Source: Streptomyces sp. CG 926
GTDB taxonomy: Bacteria; Actinomycetota; Actinomycetes; Streptomycetales; Streptomycetaceae
Length of the DNA stretch: 64,000 nt
NCBI RefSeq assembly: GCF_003148825.1
Contig: NZ_QGGZ01000003.1
Span: forward strand, 434,001 to 498,000
Direction: 5' to 3'
Shown here: piece after piece, positions 15,265 through 24,601 of the stretch
Position numbering within the stretch: the first letter of the stretch is position 1
Layout of the letters: each line of letters opens with the position of its first letter
Made by a program: the position numbers and the translations under genes
Notes under the pieces: generated by a model
What the model was told of the DNA's origin: nothing
What the model saw: the letters and a program-made list of their open reading frames with translations, nothing else
The model's database searches: none

Positions 15265-16779
15265 GTGGCTCGAGACCGGTTGTACCCGGAGGCAGCTTCG
15301 TCGACAGGGCAGGTGCGCATGAGTCTGTCCTTGCGGTTCGCCGCCGGATCACACAAGGGCATGATCCGTGAGGGGAACGAGGACTCCGGCTACGCCGGTC
15401 CCCGGCTCCTCGCGATCGCCGACGGCATGGGAGGCCAGGCCGCCGGCGAGGTCGCGAGCTCCGAGGTGATCTCCACCCTCGTGCAGCTCGACGACGACGT
15501 CCCGGGCTCCGACATCCTCACCTCGCTGGCCACGGCCGTGCAGCGCGCCAACGACCAGCTGCGCGTGATGGTCGAGGAGGACCCGCAGCTCGAGGGCATG
15601 GGCACCACCCTGACCGCCCTGCTGTGGACCGGCCAGCGCCTGGGCCTCGTCCACGTCGGCGACTCCCGCGCCTACCTGCTCCGCGACGGCGTCCTCACCC
15701 AGATCACCCAGGACCACACCTGGGTGCAGCGCCTCGTCGACGAGGGGCGCATCACCGAGGAAGAAGCCACCACCCACCCGCAGCGCTCCCTCCTGATGCG
15801 CGCGCTCGGCAGCGGCGACATCGTCGAGCCCGACCTCTCCATCCGCGAGGTCCGGGCCGGTGACCGCTACCTGATCTGCTCCGACGGGCTCTCCGGCGTC
15901 GTCTCCCACCAGACCCTGGAGGAGACCCTCGCCGACTACCACGGTCCCCGCGAGACCGTGCAGTCGCTGATCCAGCTCGCCCTGCGCGGCGGCGGACCCG
16001 ACAACATCACCTGCATCGTCGCCGACGTGCTCGACACCGACAGCGGTGACACCCTCGCCGCCCAGGTCAGCGACACCCCGGTGGTCGTCGGCGCGGTCGC
16101 CGAGAACCAGCACCAGCTCTTCGACGGCGGCAACGCCATGCAGTCCGCGGCCGGCAGGGCCGCCGGACTCGGCCGCCAGGGCCGGCCCCCCGCCGGCGCC
16201 TTCGGCCCCCCCGGCAGCGGCGACGCCGCCGGCTACGGGTACTCCGGCGACCAGGGCAAGGGTGGCGGCGCGTACGGCACCTTCGGCGAAGCCGACGCGT
16301 ACACCCCCGAACCCGGCTACGAGGACACGTACGACCACCCCCGCAGGCGCCGCAGCAAAGGGCGCAAGTGGACCACGCGTACGCTGACCCTGCTCATCGT
16401 CGCCGGTGTCGTCGGCGGTGGCCTCTACGCCGGCTGGCGCTGGACCCAGACCCAGTTCTACGTGGGCGTGAAGGGTGAGCACGTCGCGCTCTTCCGCGGC
16501 ATCAGCCCGAAGCTGGGGCCGCTGGAGCTCTCCAAGGTGGAGACCGATCGCCCCGACATCGAACTGAAGTACCTGCCGCCCTTCAAGCGGAAGCTGGTCG
16601 AGGCCACCATCAGCGAGAACAGCTTCGACGCGGCGCGCAAGAAGCTCGATGATCTCGGCGTCCAGACGTCCGCCTGCAAGAAGGACGAGGAACGTCGCAA
16701 GGCCGAGGCGAACAGCCAGACGCCCGCCCCCAGCCTGACTCCCGAGGAGCAGGCACTGGTCGGGCTGTGCGGCAAGTAG
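15265..16779 (+). CDS. pstP: PP2C-family Ser/Thr phosphatase PstP
   Basis: The product (504 aa from GTG 15265) has a PP2C domain with the metal-binding aspartates in REGNEDSGY, ADGMGG, SDGLSG and GGGPDNIT, a Gly-rich linker, one membrane helix (about 372-392) and a Cys-containing extracytoplasmic C-terminus. PstP reverses phosphorylation by the Ser/Thr kinases of this operon. GTG 15265 has GGAGG nine bases upstream; ATG 15319 (486 aa, starting MSLSLRFAAGS) is the alternative and keeps the whole catalytic domain. Confidence 0.93.
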   Translation: MARDRLYPEAASSTGQVRMSLSLRFAAGSHKGMIREGNEDSGYAGPRLLAIADGMGGQAAGEVASSEVISTLVQLDDDVPGSDILTSLATAVQRANDQLRVMVEEDPQLEGMGTTLTALLWTGQRLGLVHVGDSRAYLLRDGVLTQITQDHTWVQRLVDEGRITEEEATTHPQRSLLMRALGSGDIVEPDLSIREVRAGDRYLICSDGLSGVVSHQTLEETLADYHGPRETVQSLIQLALRGGGPDNITCIVADVLDTDSGDTLAAQVSDTPVVVGAVAENQHQLFDGGNAMQSAAGRAAGLGRQGRPPAGAFGPPGSGDAAGYGYSGDQGKGGGAYGTFGEADAYTPEPGYEDTYDHPRRRRSKGRKWTTRTLTLLIVAGVVGGGLYAGWRWTQTQFYVGVKGEHVALFRGISPKLGPLELSKVETDRPDIELKYLPPFKRKLVEATISENSFDAARKKLDDLGVQTSACKKDEERRKAEANSQTPAPSLTPEEQALVGLCGK

Positions 16780-16813
16780 TAGACATACGCGGGCGCAGGG
16801 GGCCTGCCACACC

Positions 16814-18238
16814 ATGAGCGTAGTCACCAACACCACCACGATCGGCGCCATCGAGCTGCCGAGCAGGCGGAACACCGAGCTCCTCCTGCTCGGCTTCGCC
16901 GTGCTCATCCCGATGTTCGCCTACGCCAACGTGGGCCTCGCGATCAACGGCAGCCTGCCCCCCGGCATGGTGCTCTACGGCCTCGGCCTCGGCGCCCTCG
17001 CCGGGATCGCACACCTTGTCGTGCGCCGGTACGCCAAGTACGCCGACCCGCTGCTGCTGCCCCTCGCCACGCTCCTCAACGGTCTCGGCCTCGTCCTGAT
17101 CTGGCGCCTGGACCAGTCCGAGCGCCTGCAGAACCTGGCGAAGCGGGCCTTCGGCGGGTTCTCCCCCTCCGCGCCCCGCCAGATGATGTACACCGCGGTC
17201 GCCATCGCCCTGTTCGCCGCCGTGCTGCTGATCCTGAAGGACCACCGCGTCCTGCAGCGGTTCACGTACATCTCGATGGCCGGCGCCCTGGTCCTGCTGA
17301 TCCTGCCCGTCATCCCGGGCCTCGGCGCCGACGTCTTCGGCGCCAAGATCTGGATCAGCGTGGGTGGCTTCTCCATCCAGCCCGGTGAGTTCGCGAAGAT
17401 CGTCATCGCGATCTTCTTCGCCGGCTACCTGATGGTGAAGCGCGACGCGCTCGCGCTGGCCAGCCGCCGCTTCATGGGCCTCTACCTGCCGCGTGGCCGC
17501 GACCTCGGCCCGATCCTGATGATCTGGGCGATGAGCCTGCTCGTCCTCGTCTTCGAGAACGACCTCGGCACCTCGCTGCTCTTCTTCGGCATGTTCGTGA
17601 TCATGCTGTACGTGGCCACCGAGCGCACCAGCTGGATCGTCATCGGCCTGCTGATGTCGGTGGGCGGCGCCGTGGTCGTCGGCACCTTCGCCAGCCACGT
17701 CCAGGCCCGTGTCAACGCCTGGCTCGACCCCTTCGCCTGCTACACCACCTCGGGTGCCTGCGAGCAGGTCGGCCAGTCGATCATGAGCTTCGGTTCCGGC
17801 GGGGTCCTCGGCGCCGGCTGGGGCCAGGGCAACTCCGACCTGATCGGCTTCGCCGCCAACTCCGACTTCATCTTCTCCACCGTCGGTGAGGAACTCGGCC
17901 TCGCCGGCGTGATGGCCTTCCTCCTGCTCTACGGGCTCATCATCGAGCGCGGCGTGCGCACCGCCCTCGCCGCCCGCGACCCCTTCGGCAAGCTCTTCGC
18001 CATCGGCCTCTCCGGCGCCTTCGCGCTCCAGATCTTCGTGGTCGCCGGCGGAGTCATGGGCCTCATCCCCCTCACCGGCATGACGATGCCCTTCCTCGCG
18101 TCCGGCGGTTCCTCCGTCCTCGCGAACTGGATCCTCATCGCCATCCTCATCCGGATCAGCGACACCGCACGCCGCCCCGCACCGGCTCCCGCCCCGTCCC
18201 CCGACTCCGAGATGACCCAGGTGGTCCGTCCGTCATGA
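16814..18238 (+). CDS. rodA: RodA/FtsW-family SEDS peptidoglycan polymerase
   Basis: The 474-aa protein has about ten to twelve membrane helices and SEDS hallmarks: GAKIWISVGGFSIQPGEFAKI, EN-D-L-G-T-S-LLFF, and the C-terminal GMTMPFLASGGSSVLANW loop. SEDS proteins polymerise lipid II glycan strands and work with a class B penicillin-binding protein, here the immediately following pbpA (four-base overlap ATGA). Gene order equals that of the rodA-pbpA-pkn operon of actinobacteria. The C-terminal tail is Pro-rich. Confidence 0.94.
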   Translation: MSVVTNTTTIGAIELPSRRNTELLLLGFAVLIPMFAYANVGLAINGSLPPGMVLYGLGLGALAGIAHLVVRRYAKYADPLLLPLATLLNGLGLVLIWRLDQSERLQNLAKRAFGGFSPSAPRQMMYTAVAIALFAAVLLILKDHRVLQRFTYISMAGALVLLILPVIPGLGADVFGAKIWISVGGFSIQPGEFAKIVIAIFFAGYLMVKRDALALASRRFMGLYLPRGRDLGPILMIWAMSLLVLVFENDLGTSLLFFGMFVIMLYVATERTSWIVIGLLMSVGGAVVVGTFASHVQARVNAWLDPFACYTTSGACEQVGQSIMSFGSGGVLGAGWGQGNSDLIGFAANSDFIFSTVGEELGLAGVMAFLLLYGLIIERGVRTALAARDPFGKLFAIGLSGAFALQIFVVAGGVMGLIPLTGMTMPFLASGGSSVLANWILIAILIRISDTARRPAPAPAPSPDSEMTQVVRPS

Positions 18239-19698
18239 ACAAGCCCCTGCGCCGCATCTCGCTGTTCTGCGGGCTGCTCGTCCTCGCCCTGCTGATCCGT
18301 ACCAACTGGCTGCAGTACGTGCAGGCGGAGGAGCTCAGCACCCGCAAGGAGAACCGCCGGGTCCAGATCGCCCAGTACGCGACCGAGCGCGGCAACATCA
18401 TCGTCAAGGGCGAGCCGATCACCGGTTCCAAGGTGACCGACGGCAGCGACTACAAGTTCAAGCGGACCTACATCAACGGTGAGCTCTGGGCTCCCGTCAC
18501 CGGGTACGCCTCGCAGGCCTTCGGCTCCACCCAGCTGGAGTCCCTCGAGGACGGCATTCTCACCGGCAACGACGACCGGCTGTTCTTCGACCGCACCATC
18601 GGCATGTTCACCGGGGAGAAGAAGCAGGGCGGCAACGTCGTCACCACGCTCAACCCCGCGGCCCAGAAGGCCGCCTTCGAGGCGCTGGGCACGAAGAAGG
18701 GCGCCGTCGCGGCCATCGACCCGCGCACCGGCGCGATCCTGGCCCTGGTCTCCACGCCCTCCTACAACCCCTCGCGCTTCGCGGGCAACTCCAAGGACGA
18801 CGAGAAGGCCTGGGTCGAGCTGAAGGACAGCGAGGACAAGAACCTCGTGAACCGCGCCCTGCGCGAGACGTACCCGCCGGGCTCCACCTTCAAGGTGGTC
18901 ACCGCGGCCGCCGCCCTCGAACACGGCGTCGTCCAGGACATCAACGCTCCGACGGACACCCCGGACCCGTACTTCCTGCCGGGCACCAAGACCGAGATGG
19001 TCAACCACGCCACGGGCTGCGAGAAGGCGAGCCTCAACGAGGCGCTGCGCATCTCCTGCAACTCGGTCTTCGCGAACATGGGCGACAAGGTCACCCGCGA
19101 CAAGATGGTGGAGACCTCGGAGAAGTTCGGCTTCAACAACGACAAGATCGACGTTCCGGTCCGCGCGTTCGCCAGCATCTACGACAAGAAGATGGGCAAG
19201 GACGGCAACGCCCAGAGCTCCATCGGGCAGTTCAACACCGCCGCCACCCCGTTGCAGATGGCCATGGTCACCGCCGCGATCGCGAACGACGGCAAGCTGA
19301 TGAAGCCGTACATGGTGGACATGCTCCAGTCGCCGAACCTGGACATCATCGAGAAGCACGAGCCGCAGGAGATGAGCCGGCCGCTCTCCGCCGCCAACGC
19401 GGAGAAGGTGCAGCAGATGATGGTCAACGTCGTCCAGAACGGCACCGGCTCCAAGGCCAAGATGAGCGGCGTGACGGTCGGTGGCAAGACCGGTACGGCG
19501 CAGCACGGCGAGGGCAACAAGAAGCGCCCCTACGCCTGGTTCATCTCCTACGCCGAGACCCCGGACAAGGCCTCGCCCGTCGCCGTCGCCGTCGTGATCG
19601 AGGACAGCGAGGCGGACCGCGAGGACATCAGCGGTGGCGGTCTGGCCGCCCCCGTGGCCAAGGCGGTCATGGCGGCGGTGCTCGGCAGCCAGGGGTGA
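18235..19698 (+). CDS. pbpA: PbpA, class B penicillin-binding protein (transpeptidase)
   Basis: The 487-aa protein has an N-terminal anchor helix (RRISLFCGLLVLALLIR), a dimerisation region and a transpeptidase domain with Ser217 in PGSTFK, SCN in RISCNSVFAN and Lys418 in GGKTGTAQ. It cross-links peptidoglycan together with the SEDS protein encoded just upstream. All active-site motifs are intact. A 195-base gap separates it from pknB, so pknB may also have its own promoter. Confidence 0.95.
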   Translation: MNKPLRRISLFCGLLVLALLIRTNWLQYVQAEELSTRKENRRVQIAQYATERGNIIVKGEPITGSKVTDGSDYKFKRTYINGELWAPVTGYASQAFGSTQLESLEDGILTGNDDRLFFDRTIGMFTGEKKQGGNVVTTLNPAAQKAAFEALGTKKGAVAAIDPRTGAILALVSTPSYNPSRFAGNSKDDEKAWVELKDSEDKNLVNRALRETYPPGSTFKVVTAAAALEHGVVQDINAPTDTPDPYFLPGTKTEMVNHATGCEKASLNEALRISCNSVFANMGDKVTRDKMVETSEKFGFNNDKIDVPVRAFASIYDKKMGKDGNAQSSIGQFNTAATPLQMAMVTAAIANDGKLMKPYMVDMLQSPNLDIIEKHEPQEMSRPLSAANAEKVQQMMVNVVQNGTGSKAKMSGVTVGGKTGTAQHGEGNKKRPYAWFISYAETPDKASPVAVAVVIEDSEADREDISGGGLAAPVAKAVMAAVLGSQG

Positions 19699-19893
19699 AC
19701 GAGGGACCACGGACCGGAGTTCAGTGATCCGCATCACAGAATTCCGGCCGGGTCCGAGCGTACGGTACCGGTCCAGTATCAGCCTGTGGCCACGAACCGA
19801 TCACGGACGATCGGCCGGTAGCCTTTGCGCGAACAGCACACCGCCGGACCACACACAGGTGCGGTCGGGACTGACGGAGAGGGCTGCAACGTT

Positions 19894-21903
19894 ATGGAAG
19901 AGCCGCGTCGCCTCGGCGGCCGGTACGAGCTGAGCCACGTGCTCGGCCGTGGTGGCATGGCCGAGGTCTATCTCGCCCACGACACCCGGCTCGGCCGTAC
20001 CGTCGCCGTCAAGACTCTGCGCGCCGATCTCGCCCGTGACCCGTCCTTCCAGGCCCGGTTCAGGCGCGAGGCCCAGTCGGCCGCGTCGCTGAACCACCCG
20101 GCGATCGTCGCGGTCTACGACACCGGCGAGGACTACGTCGACAACATCTCCATCCCGTACATCGTGATGGAGTACGTCGACGGTTCCACGCTGCGCGAGC
20201 TGCTGCACTCGGGCCGCAAGCTGCTGCCCGAGCGGACGCTGGAGATGTGCATCGGCATCCTCCAGGCCCTGGAGTACTCGCACCGCGCCGGCATCGTGCA
20301 CCGCGACATCAAGCCCGCCAACGTGATGCTGACGCGCACGGGCCAGGTCAAGGTCATGGACTTCGGCATCGCCCGTGCCATGGGCGACTCCGGCATGACC
20401 ATGACGCAGACGGCCGCCGTCATCGGCACCGCCCAGTACCTCTCGCCCGAGCAGGCCAAGGGCGAGCAGGTCGACGCGCGCTCCGACCTCTACTCCGCGG
20501 GCTGCCTGCTCTACGAGCTCCTCAGCGTCCGGCCCCCGTTCGTCGGTGACTCCCCCGTGGCCGTCGCCTACCAGCACGTACGGGAAGAGCCTCAGCCGCC
20601 GTCGAACTTCGACCCCGAGATCACGCCCGAGATGGACGCCATCGTCCTCAAGGCACTGGTCAAGGACCCCGATTACCGCTACCAGTCGGCCGACGAGATG
20701 CGCGCCGACATCGAGGCCTGCCTCGACGGGCAGCCCGTCGCGGCCGCCGCCACCATGGGCGCGGCCGGCGGCTACGGCTACCCCGACCCGGGCAACGGCT
20801 ACGGGCACCAGGGCTACGACCAGCCCACCACCGCCCTGCGGACCACCGACCCCGGTGCCCAGACGTCGATGATGCCGCCCATGCCCCCGGGCGACGGCGG
20901 ATACGGCCACGGCGGATACGACCAGGGCCCGGGCCGCCGCCAGAAGAAGAGCAAGGCGTCCACCGTCCTGCTCGTCGCTGCGGGCATCCTCGTCCTGGTC
21001 GGCGCGATCCTCATCGGCCGTTCCCTCTTCGGCGCGGGCGCCGACAACCGGCCCGCCGTGCCCAAGCTCATCGGCCAGACCCTCGAAGCGGCGCAGAGGA
21101 GCGGCGACAACGTCGGCCTCAAGGTGGTCAAGGGCCCCGACGCGCCCTGCGAGGACCAGCCCAAGGGCAACGTCTGCAAGCAGGACCCGGCGGCCGACGC
21201 GAAGGTCGACGAGGGCTCCACCGTCACGGTGACGATCTCCACGGGCGCGCCCAAGGTGACGGTCATCAACGTGCAGAGCCTCAGCTTCGAGGAGGCCGAG
21301 AAGCAGCTGAAGGAGAAGGGCTTCCAGGTCGACCGCAAGACGCAGGAGTCCGACCGACCGGCCGGGACCGTCCTCGAGCAGAACCCGAAGAGCGGCACCG
21401 AGGCGGAGCGCAACACCGTCGTCATGCTGACCGTCGCCAAGGAGGTCACCAAGGCCACGGTGCCGGAGCTCAGGGGCAAGAAGAAGGACGAGGCGGCCAA
21501 GGCCCTCACGGACGCCAAGCTCCGGCTCGGCAGCGTGACGGAGACCGAGCAGCCCGGAGCCGTTCCCGGCACGGTCATCAGCCAGCAGATCGAGGCGGGC
21601 GAGGAGCTCGAGGTGGGCAAGACGGTGAACATCACCATCGCCAAGGCCTCGGCGCAGACCGCGGTGCCCAACTTCAACGGCCTCACCGTGGACCAGTACA
21701 AGGACGAGCTGCGACGCGCCAACCTCCGGCTCGGCGTCGTCACCGGCTCGACGGACGGCAACGCGATCATCGTGCGCACCGACCCGCTGCCGGGTACCCC
21801 GATCGCCACGGGTCAGCCCGTGAACGTCATCGCCCTCGGCGGTGGCGGCCCGCAGCAGGGCGGCAACAACAACGGCGGCGGCTTCGGCGGCTTCGGCGGC
21901 TGA
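19894..21903 (+). CDS. pknB: PknB-type Ser/Thr kinase with four PASTA domains
   Basis: The 669-aa protein has a cytoplasmic Hanks-type kinase domain (11-270) with GRGGMAEVY, Lys40 in VAVK, Asp138 in HRDIKPAN and DFG, a Gly/Tyr-rich juxtamembrane linker, one membrane helix (about 355-375) and four PASTA repeats that sense muropeptides or lipid II, ending in a Gly/Asn-rich tail. It should phosphorylate FHA-partner proteins and cell-wall enzymes. ATG 19894 is preceded by GGAGAGGG. A strong bidirectional terminator follows. Confidence 0.96.
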   Translation: MEEPRRLGGRYELSHVLGRGGMAEVYLAHDTRLGRTVAVKTLRADLARDPSFQARFRREAQSAASLNHPAIVAVYDTGEDYVDNISIPYIVMEYVDGSTLRELLHSGRKLLPERTLEMCIGILQALEYSHRAGIVHRDIKPANVMLTRTGQVKVMDFGIARAMGDSGMTMTQTAAVIGTAQYLSPEQAKGEQVDARSDLYSAGCLLYELLSVRPPFVGDSPVAVAYQHVREEPQPPSNFDPEITPEMDAIVLKALVKDPDYRYQSADEMRADIEACLDGQPVAAAATMGAAGGYGYPDPGNGYGHQGYDQPTTALRTTDPGAQTSMMPPMPPGDGGYGHGGYDQGPGRRQKKSKASTVLLVAAGILVLVGAILIGRSLFGAGADNRPAVPKLIGQTLEAAQRSGDNVGLKVVKGPDAPCEDQPKGNVCKQDPAADAKVDEGSTVTVTISTGAPKVTVINVQSLSFEEAEKQLKEKGFQVDRKTQESDRPAGTVLEQNPKSGTEAERNTVVMLTVAKEVTKATVPELRGKKKDEAAKALTDAKLRLGSVTETEQPGAVPGTVISQQIEAGEELEVGKTVNITIAKASAQTAVPNFNGLTVDQYKDELRRANLRLGVVTGSTDGNAIIVRTDPLPGTPIATGQPVNVIALGGGGPQQGGNNNGGGFGGFGG

Positions 21904-21940
21904 CGCGACCGTCGTCGGGGCCCCGGCCACCGGTTCGACG

Positions 21941-21989
21941 AAAAGGTCCGGCCTCCTCTCCCGTTCCCGGGAAGGAGGCCGGACCTTTT
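21941..21989. terminator. Bidirectional terminator between pknB and the sortase operon
   Basis: A perfect 17-bp stem (21941-21957 against 21973-21989) with a 15-base loop begins with AAAA and ends with TTTT, so it can act as a rho-independent terminator in both directions. It separates rightward pknB from the leftward sortase genes. Confidence 0.9.
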
Positions 21990-22140
21990 CACGTACCTCT
22001 TCACGTTCTGCCGCTGTGCGGCCACCTGCGGGCTTCTCCGGGGCGGGTGGGCCTCGTGGGGCCAAGGAGGCGCCGACGGCTCCCAGAGGGGCCTTCTGGG
22101 GCTCTCGTGGTGCCGCGGCCGCTCAGGTCCCGGCAGCCGC

Positions 22141-22866
22141 TCAGCTCAGCTCGGGCGGCGGGGTCCGCTTCGCGTCCACCTTCTCGGTGCGGACCAGCTC
22201 GCCCCACACGATGTACCGGTACTTCGAGGTGTAGACGGGGGTGCAGGTGGTGAGCGTGATGTATCGGCCCGGGGCGGTCTTCCCCGAGTCCTTGGGGACC
22301 GCGTTGATCACGTCGGTGTTGAACTTCGAGGTCTGGCGCAGCTCCGCGAAGACCTTGTAGACGTACCAGGTGTCGCGGGTCTCGAAGACGATCGCGTCGC
22401 CGTTCCTCATCTTGTCGATGTTGTGGAACTTCGCCCCGTGGCCGTCCCGGTGCGCGGCGAGCGCGAAGTTGCCCTTCTCGTCCCACGGCAGCGCCGACTT
22501 CACCGGCTGCGTGTAGTACCCGGCCACACCGTCGTCGAGGATGTCCGGGTCGGTACCCGCCTTGACGAGCACCTCGCCGTTGCGCATCGCCGGTACGTGC
22601 AGGAAGCCGACGCCGTCCTGGGTGTCCAGCGCCCCGGGCGGAGCGGCCTGCGGGGACGGGTCGTGCCACTGCCGGCGGATCTCGTCCCCGCGCGCCGACG
22701 CCTGTCGGTCGGCGAGCACGTTCGTCCACCACAGCGAGTAGGCCACGAACAGGCCCAGCACCAGGCCCACGGTGATCAGGACCTCGCCCAGCAGGCTCAG
22801 GAATCCGGCGAGCACACTGCGGTTGCCGACGGGCGGGGCCGCGGCGCGGCAGCGGGCACGAGACAC
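22141..22866 (-). CDS. Class E sortase (first of three)
   Basis: The 241-aa protein has an N-terminal membrane helix (LITVGLVLGLFVAYSLWW) and a class E sortase domain with His in LAAHRDGHG, Cys in ITLTTCTPVYTSKYR and the nearby Arg. Class E sortases anchor proteins, such as chaplins in Streptomyces, by cleaving an LAXTG-type signal. It lies 13 bases downstream of the second sortase gene, in the same direction. Confidence 0.93.
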   Translation of the reverse strand: MSRARCRAAAPPVGNRSVLAGFLSLLGEVLITVGLVLGLFVAYSLWWTNVLADRQASARGDEIRRQWHDPSPQAAPPGALDTQDGVGFLHVPAMRNGEVLVKAGTDPDILDDGVAGYYTQPVKSALPWDEKGNFALAAHRDGHGAKFHNIDKMRNGDAIVFETRDTWYVYKVFAELRQTSKFNTDVINAVPKDSGKTAPGRYITLTTCTPVYTSKYRYIVWGELVRTEKVDAKRTPPPELS

Positions 22867-22879
22867 GGCTGATTCGTCC

Positions 22880-23704
22880 TTAACTGGTCAGCGCGGGCGG
22901 CGGGCCCTGGCTGCGGGGGCGTTCATCGGTCATCCTGCCCCATACGATCAACCGGTAGGTGCTGGTGAATTCCGGGGTGCAGGTGGTCAGGGTGATGTAC
23001 CGGCCCGCGGAGGTGAATCCCGAACCCTCCGGCACGGGCTTGATCACCGCCACGTTCGTCGGCGGTGTCTGCGCGAGCGACGAGGTCGTCTCGTACGTGT
23101 AGTACGCGTCCCGGGTCTCGACCACGACGGGATCCCCGGGCGCCAGCCTGTTGATGTAGCGGAACGGCTCGCCGTGGGTGTTGCGGTGTCCGGCCAACGC
23201 GAAGTTGCCCTGCTTGTCGGCCGGCATGGCCGTTTTCAGCGCGCCCTCGCCGTAGTGCCCGACCATGCCCTTGTCCAGCACCTTCGGCTTGCTGATGCCC
23301 TCCGCCACCGGGACCTTCACGTCCAGCTTCGGGATGTGCAGGATCGCGAAGCCCTGGCCGGGCTCGAAGGCCGTCACGGGCGGTGCGGCGGCCCCGGAGC
23401 CGCCGGGGTCCCGTTCCCAGTTCTGCCGCAGGGAGCCGGCGGCGCCGTTCGCCACGCGCTCCGCCAGCAGGTTCGTGTACCAGAGCTGGTAGGCGACGAA
23501 CAGCAGCATCACCAGGCCCAGCGTGATGAACAGCTCTCCGCCGAGCCGGCTCGCGATGACCACCGGGCCGCCCGAGGCCGGCCGCCTGCGCCGCCGGCCG
23601 CCCCGCCTACGGCTGCGTCGGGCGGCCTGTTTCGCGGCCTCCTGAGCGGCCCTGCGTCGCGCGGCCCGGCCCTGCGTGGGCGCGGACGGCGCGACCGCGG
23701 TCAC
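22880..23704 (-). CDS. Class E sortase (second of three)
   Basis: The 274-aa protein has a basic cytoplasmic N-terminus, a membrane helix (ELFITLGLVMLLFVAYQLW) and an intact sortase domain: LAGHRNTHGEPF with catalytic His, ITLTTCTPEFTSTYR with catalytic Cys and Arg. It is close in sequence to the first sortase, suggesting tandem duplication. The GTG start overlaps the preceding pabA-type stop by four bases. Confidence 0.94.
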   Translation of the reverse strand: MTAVAPSAPTQGRAARRRAAQEAAKQAARRSRRRGGRRRRRPASGGPVVIASRLGGELFITLGLVMLLFVAYQLWYTNLLAERVANGAAGSLRQNWERDPGGSGAAAPPVTAFEPGQGFAILHIPKLDVKVPVAEGISKPKVLDKGMVGHYGEGALKTAMPADKQGNFALAGHRNTHGEPFRYINRLAPGDPVVVETRDAYYTYETTSSLAQTPPTNVAVIKPVPEGSGFTSAGRYITLTTCTPEFTSTYRLIVWGRMTDERPRSQGPPPALTS

Positions 23705-24339
23705 GCGACGGCCTTGCCCACCACCGGGGCCAGCCCCACCGAGCGCTCCACGGCGCCCGTGTCACCGCACCGCACCAGCCAGTTGGCGAGCATCCGGTGA
23801 CCCCACTCGGTCAGCACCGACTCGGGGTGGAACTGCACGCCCTCGACGTCGTGCTCCCGGTGGCGCAGGCCCATGATGATCCCGTCCTCGGTCCGCGCCG
23901 TGACCTCCAGCGCGTCCGGCAGGGTCCCGGGCTCGGCCGCGAGCGAGTGGTAGCGGGTCGCGGTGAACGGCGACGGCAGCCCCTGGAACACCCCGAGCCC
24001 CTCGTGGATCACGGGTGAGGTCTTGCCGTGCAGCAGCTCGGGCGCCCGGCCCACGACGCCGCCGTAGGCCACGGCCATCGACTGCATGCCGAGGCACACG
24101 CCGAAGACGGGGACGGCCGTGCTCGCGCAGTGGCGGACCATGTCGACGCAGACGCCCGCCTCCTCCGGCGTACCGGGGCCGGGGGACAGCAGCACGCCGT
24201 CGAAGCTGTCCTGCGCGTGCGCGAGCTCGACCTCGTCGTTGCGCAGCACCTCGCATTCGGCGCCGAGCTGGTAGAGGTACTGGACCAGGTTGAAGACAAA
24301 GCTGTCGTAGTTGTCCACAACCAGAATGCGCGCGCTCAC
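23701..24339 (-). CDS. pabA: Aminodeoxychorismate/anthranilate synthase glutamine amidotransferase subunit
   Basis: The 212-aa protein is a class I glutamine amidotransferase with LVVDNYDSFVFNLVQYL at the start, the nucleophile elbow GVCLGMQ, and the His-Glu pair in GVQFHPESVLTEWG. It supplies ammonia to a chorismate-using partner (PabB or TrpE type), for folate or tryptophan. The partner is not in the window. GTG 24339 is taken as start, overlapping the small membrane-protein gene by four bases. Its place among sortase genes is conserved in Streptomyces. Confidence 0.92.
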   Translation of the reverse strand: MSARILVVDNYDSFVFNLVQYLYQLGAECEVLRNDEVELAHAQDSFDGVLLSPGPGTPEEAGVCVDMVRHCASTAVPVFGVCLGMQSMAVAYGGVVGRAPELLHGKTSPVIHEGLGVFQGLPSPFTATRYHSLAAEPGTLPDALEVTARTEDGIIMGLRHREHDVEGVQFHPESVLTEWGHRMLANWLVRCGDTGAVERSVGLAPVVGKAVA

Positions 24340-24536
24340 GGAGTGGCTCCCGATCCCTCGTCCACCGTCACATCGTTGAACGGAAGAAGCGGCTCGGCCC
24401 ACGGGAAGACGTACTGGAACAGTACGAAGACCACCGCGAGAACCAGTACGAGCGAGATCAGCGCGCGTACCCACGCGTTTCCCGGCAGATGCCGCCAGAT
24501 CCAGCCGTACATGCCGCCTGATTCCTTTTCGTCCAT
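24336..24536 (-). CDS. Small single-span membrane protein
   Basis: The 66-aa protein has one membrane helix (about residues 25-45; ALISLVLVLAVVFVLFQYVF) and a short acidic C-terminal tail. It resembles an unnamed actinobacterial protein conserved between the sortase and pabA genes. The overlap with pabA implies coupling. Function unknown. Confidence 0.75.
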   Translation of the reverse strand: MDEKESGGMYGWIWRHLPGNAWVRALISLVLVLAVVFVLFQYVFPWAEPLLPFNDVTVDEGSGATP

Positions 24537-24601
24537 GTTCGTTCAACGCACCGCGGGGGCGGTACGCGAACAGACTAAAGGCAGCGGCCCGAAAGGGTGG
24601 G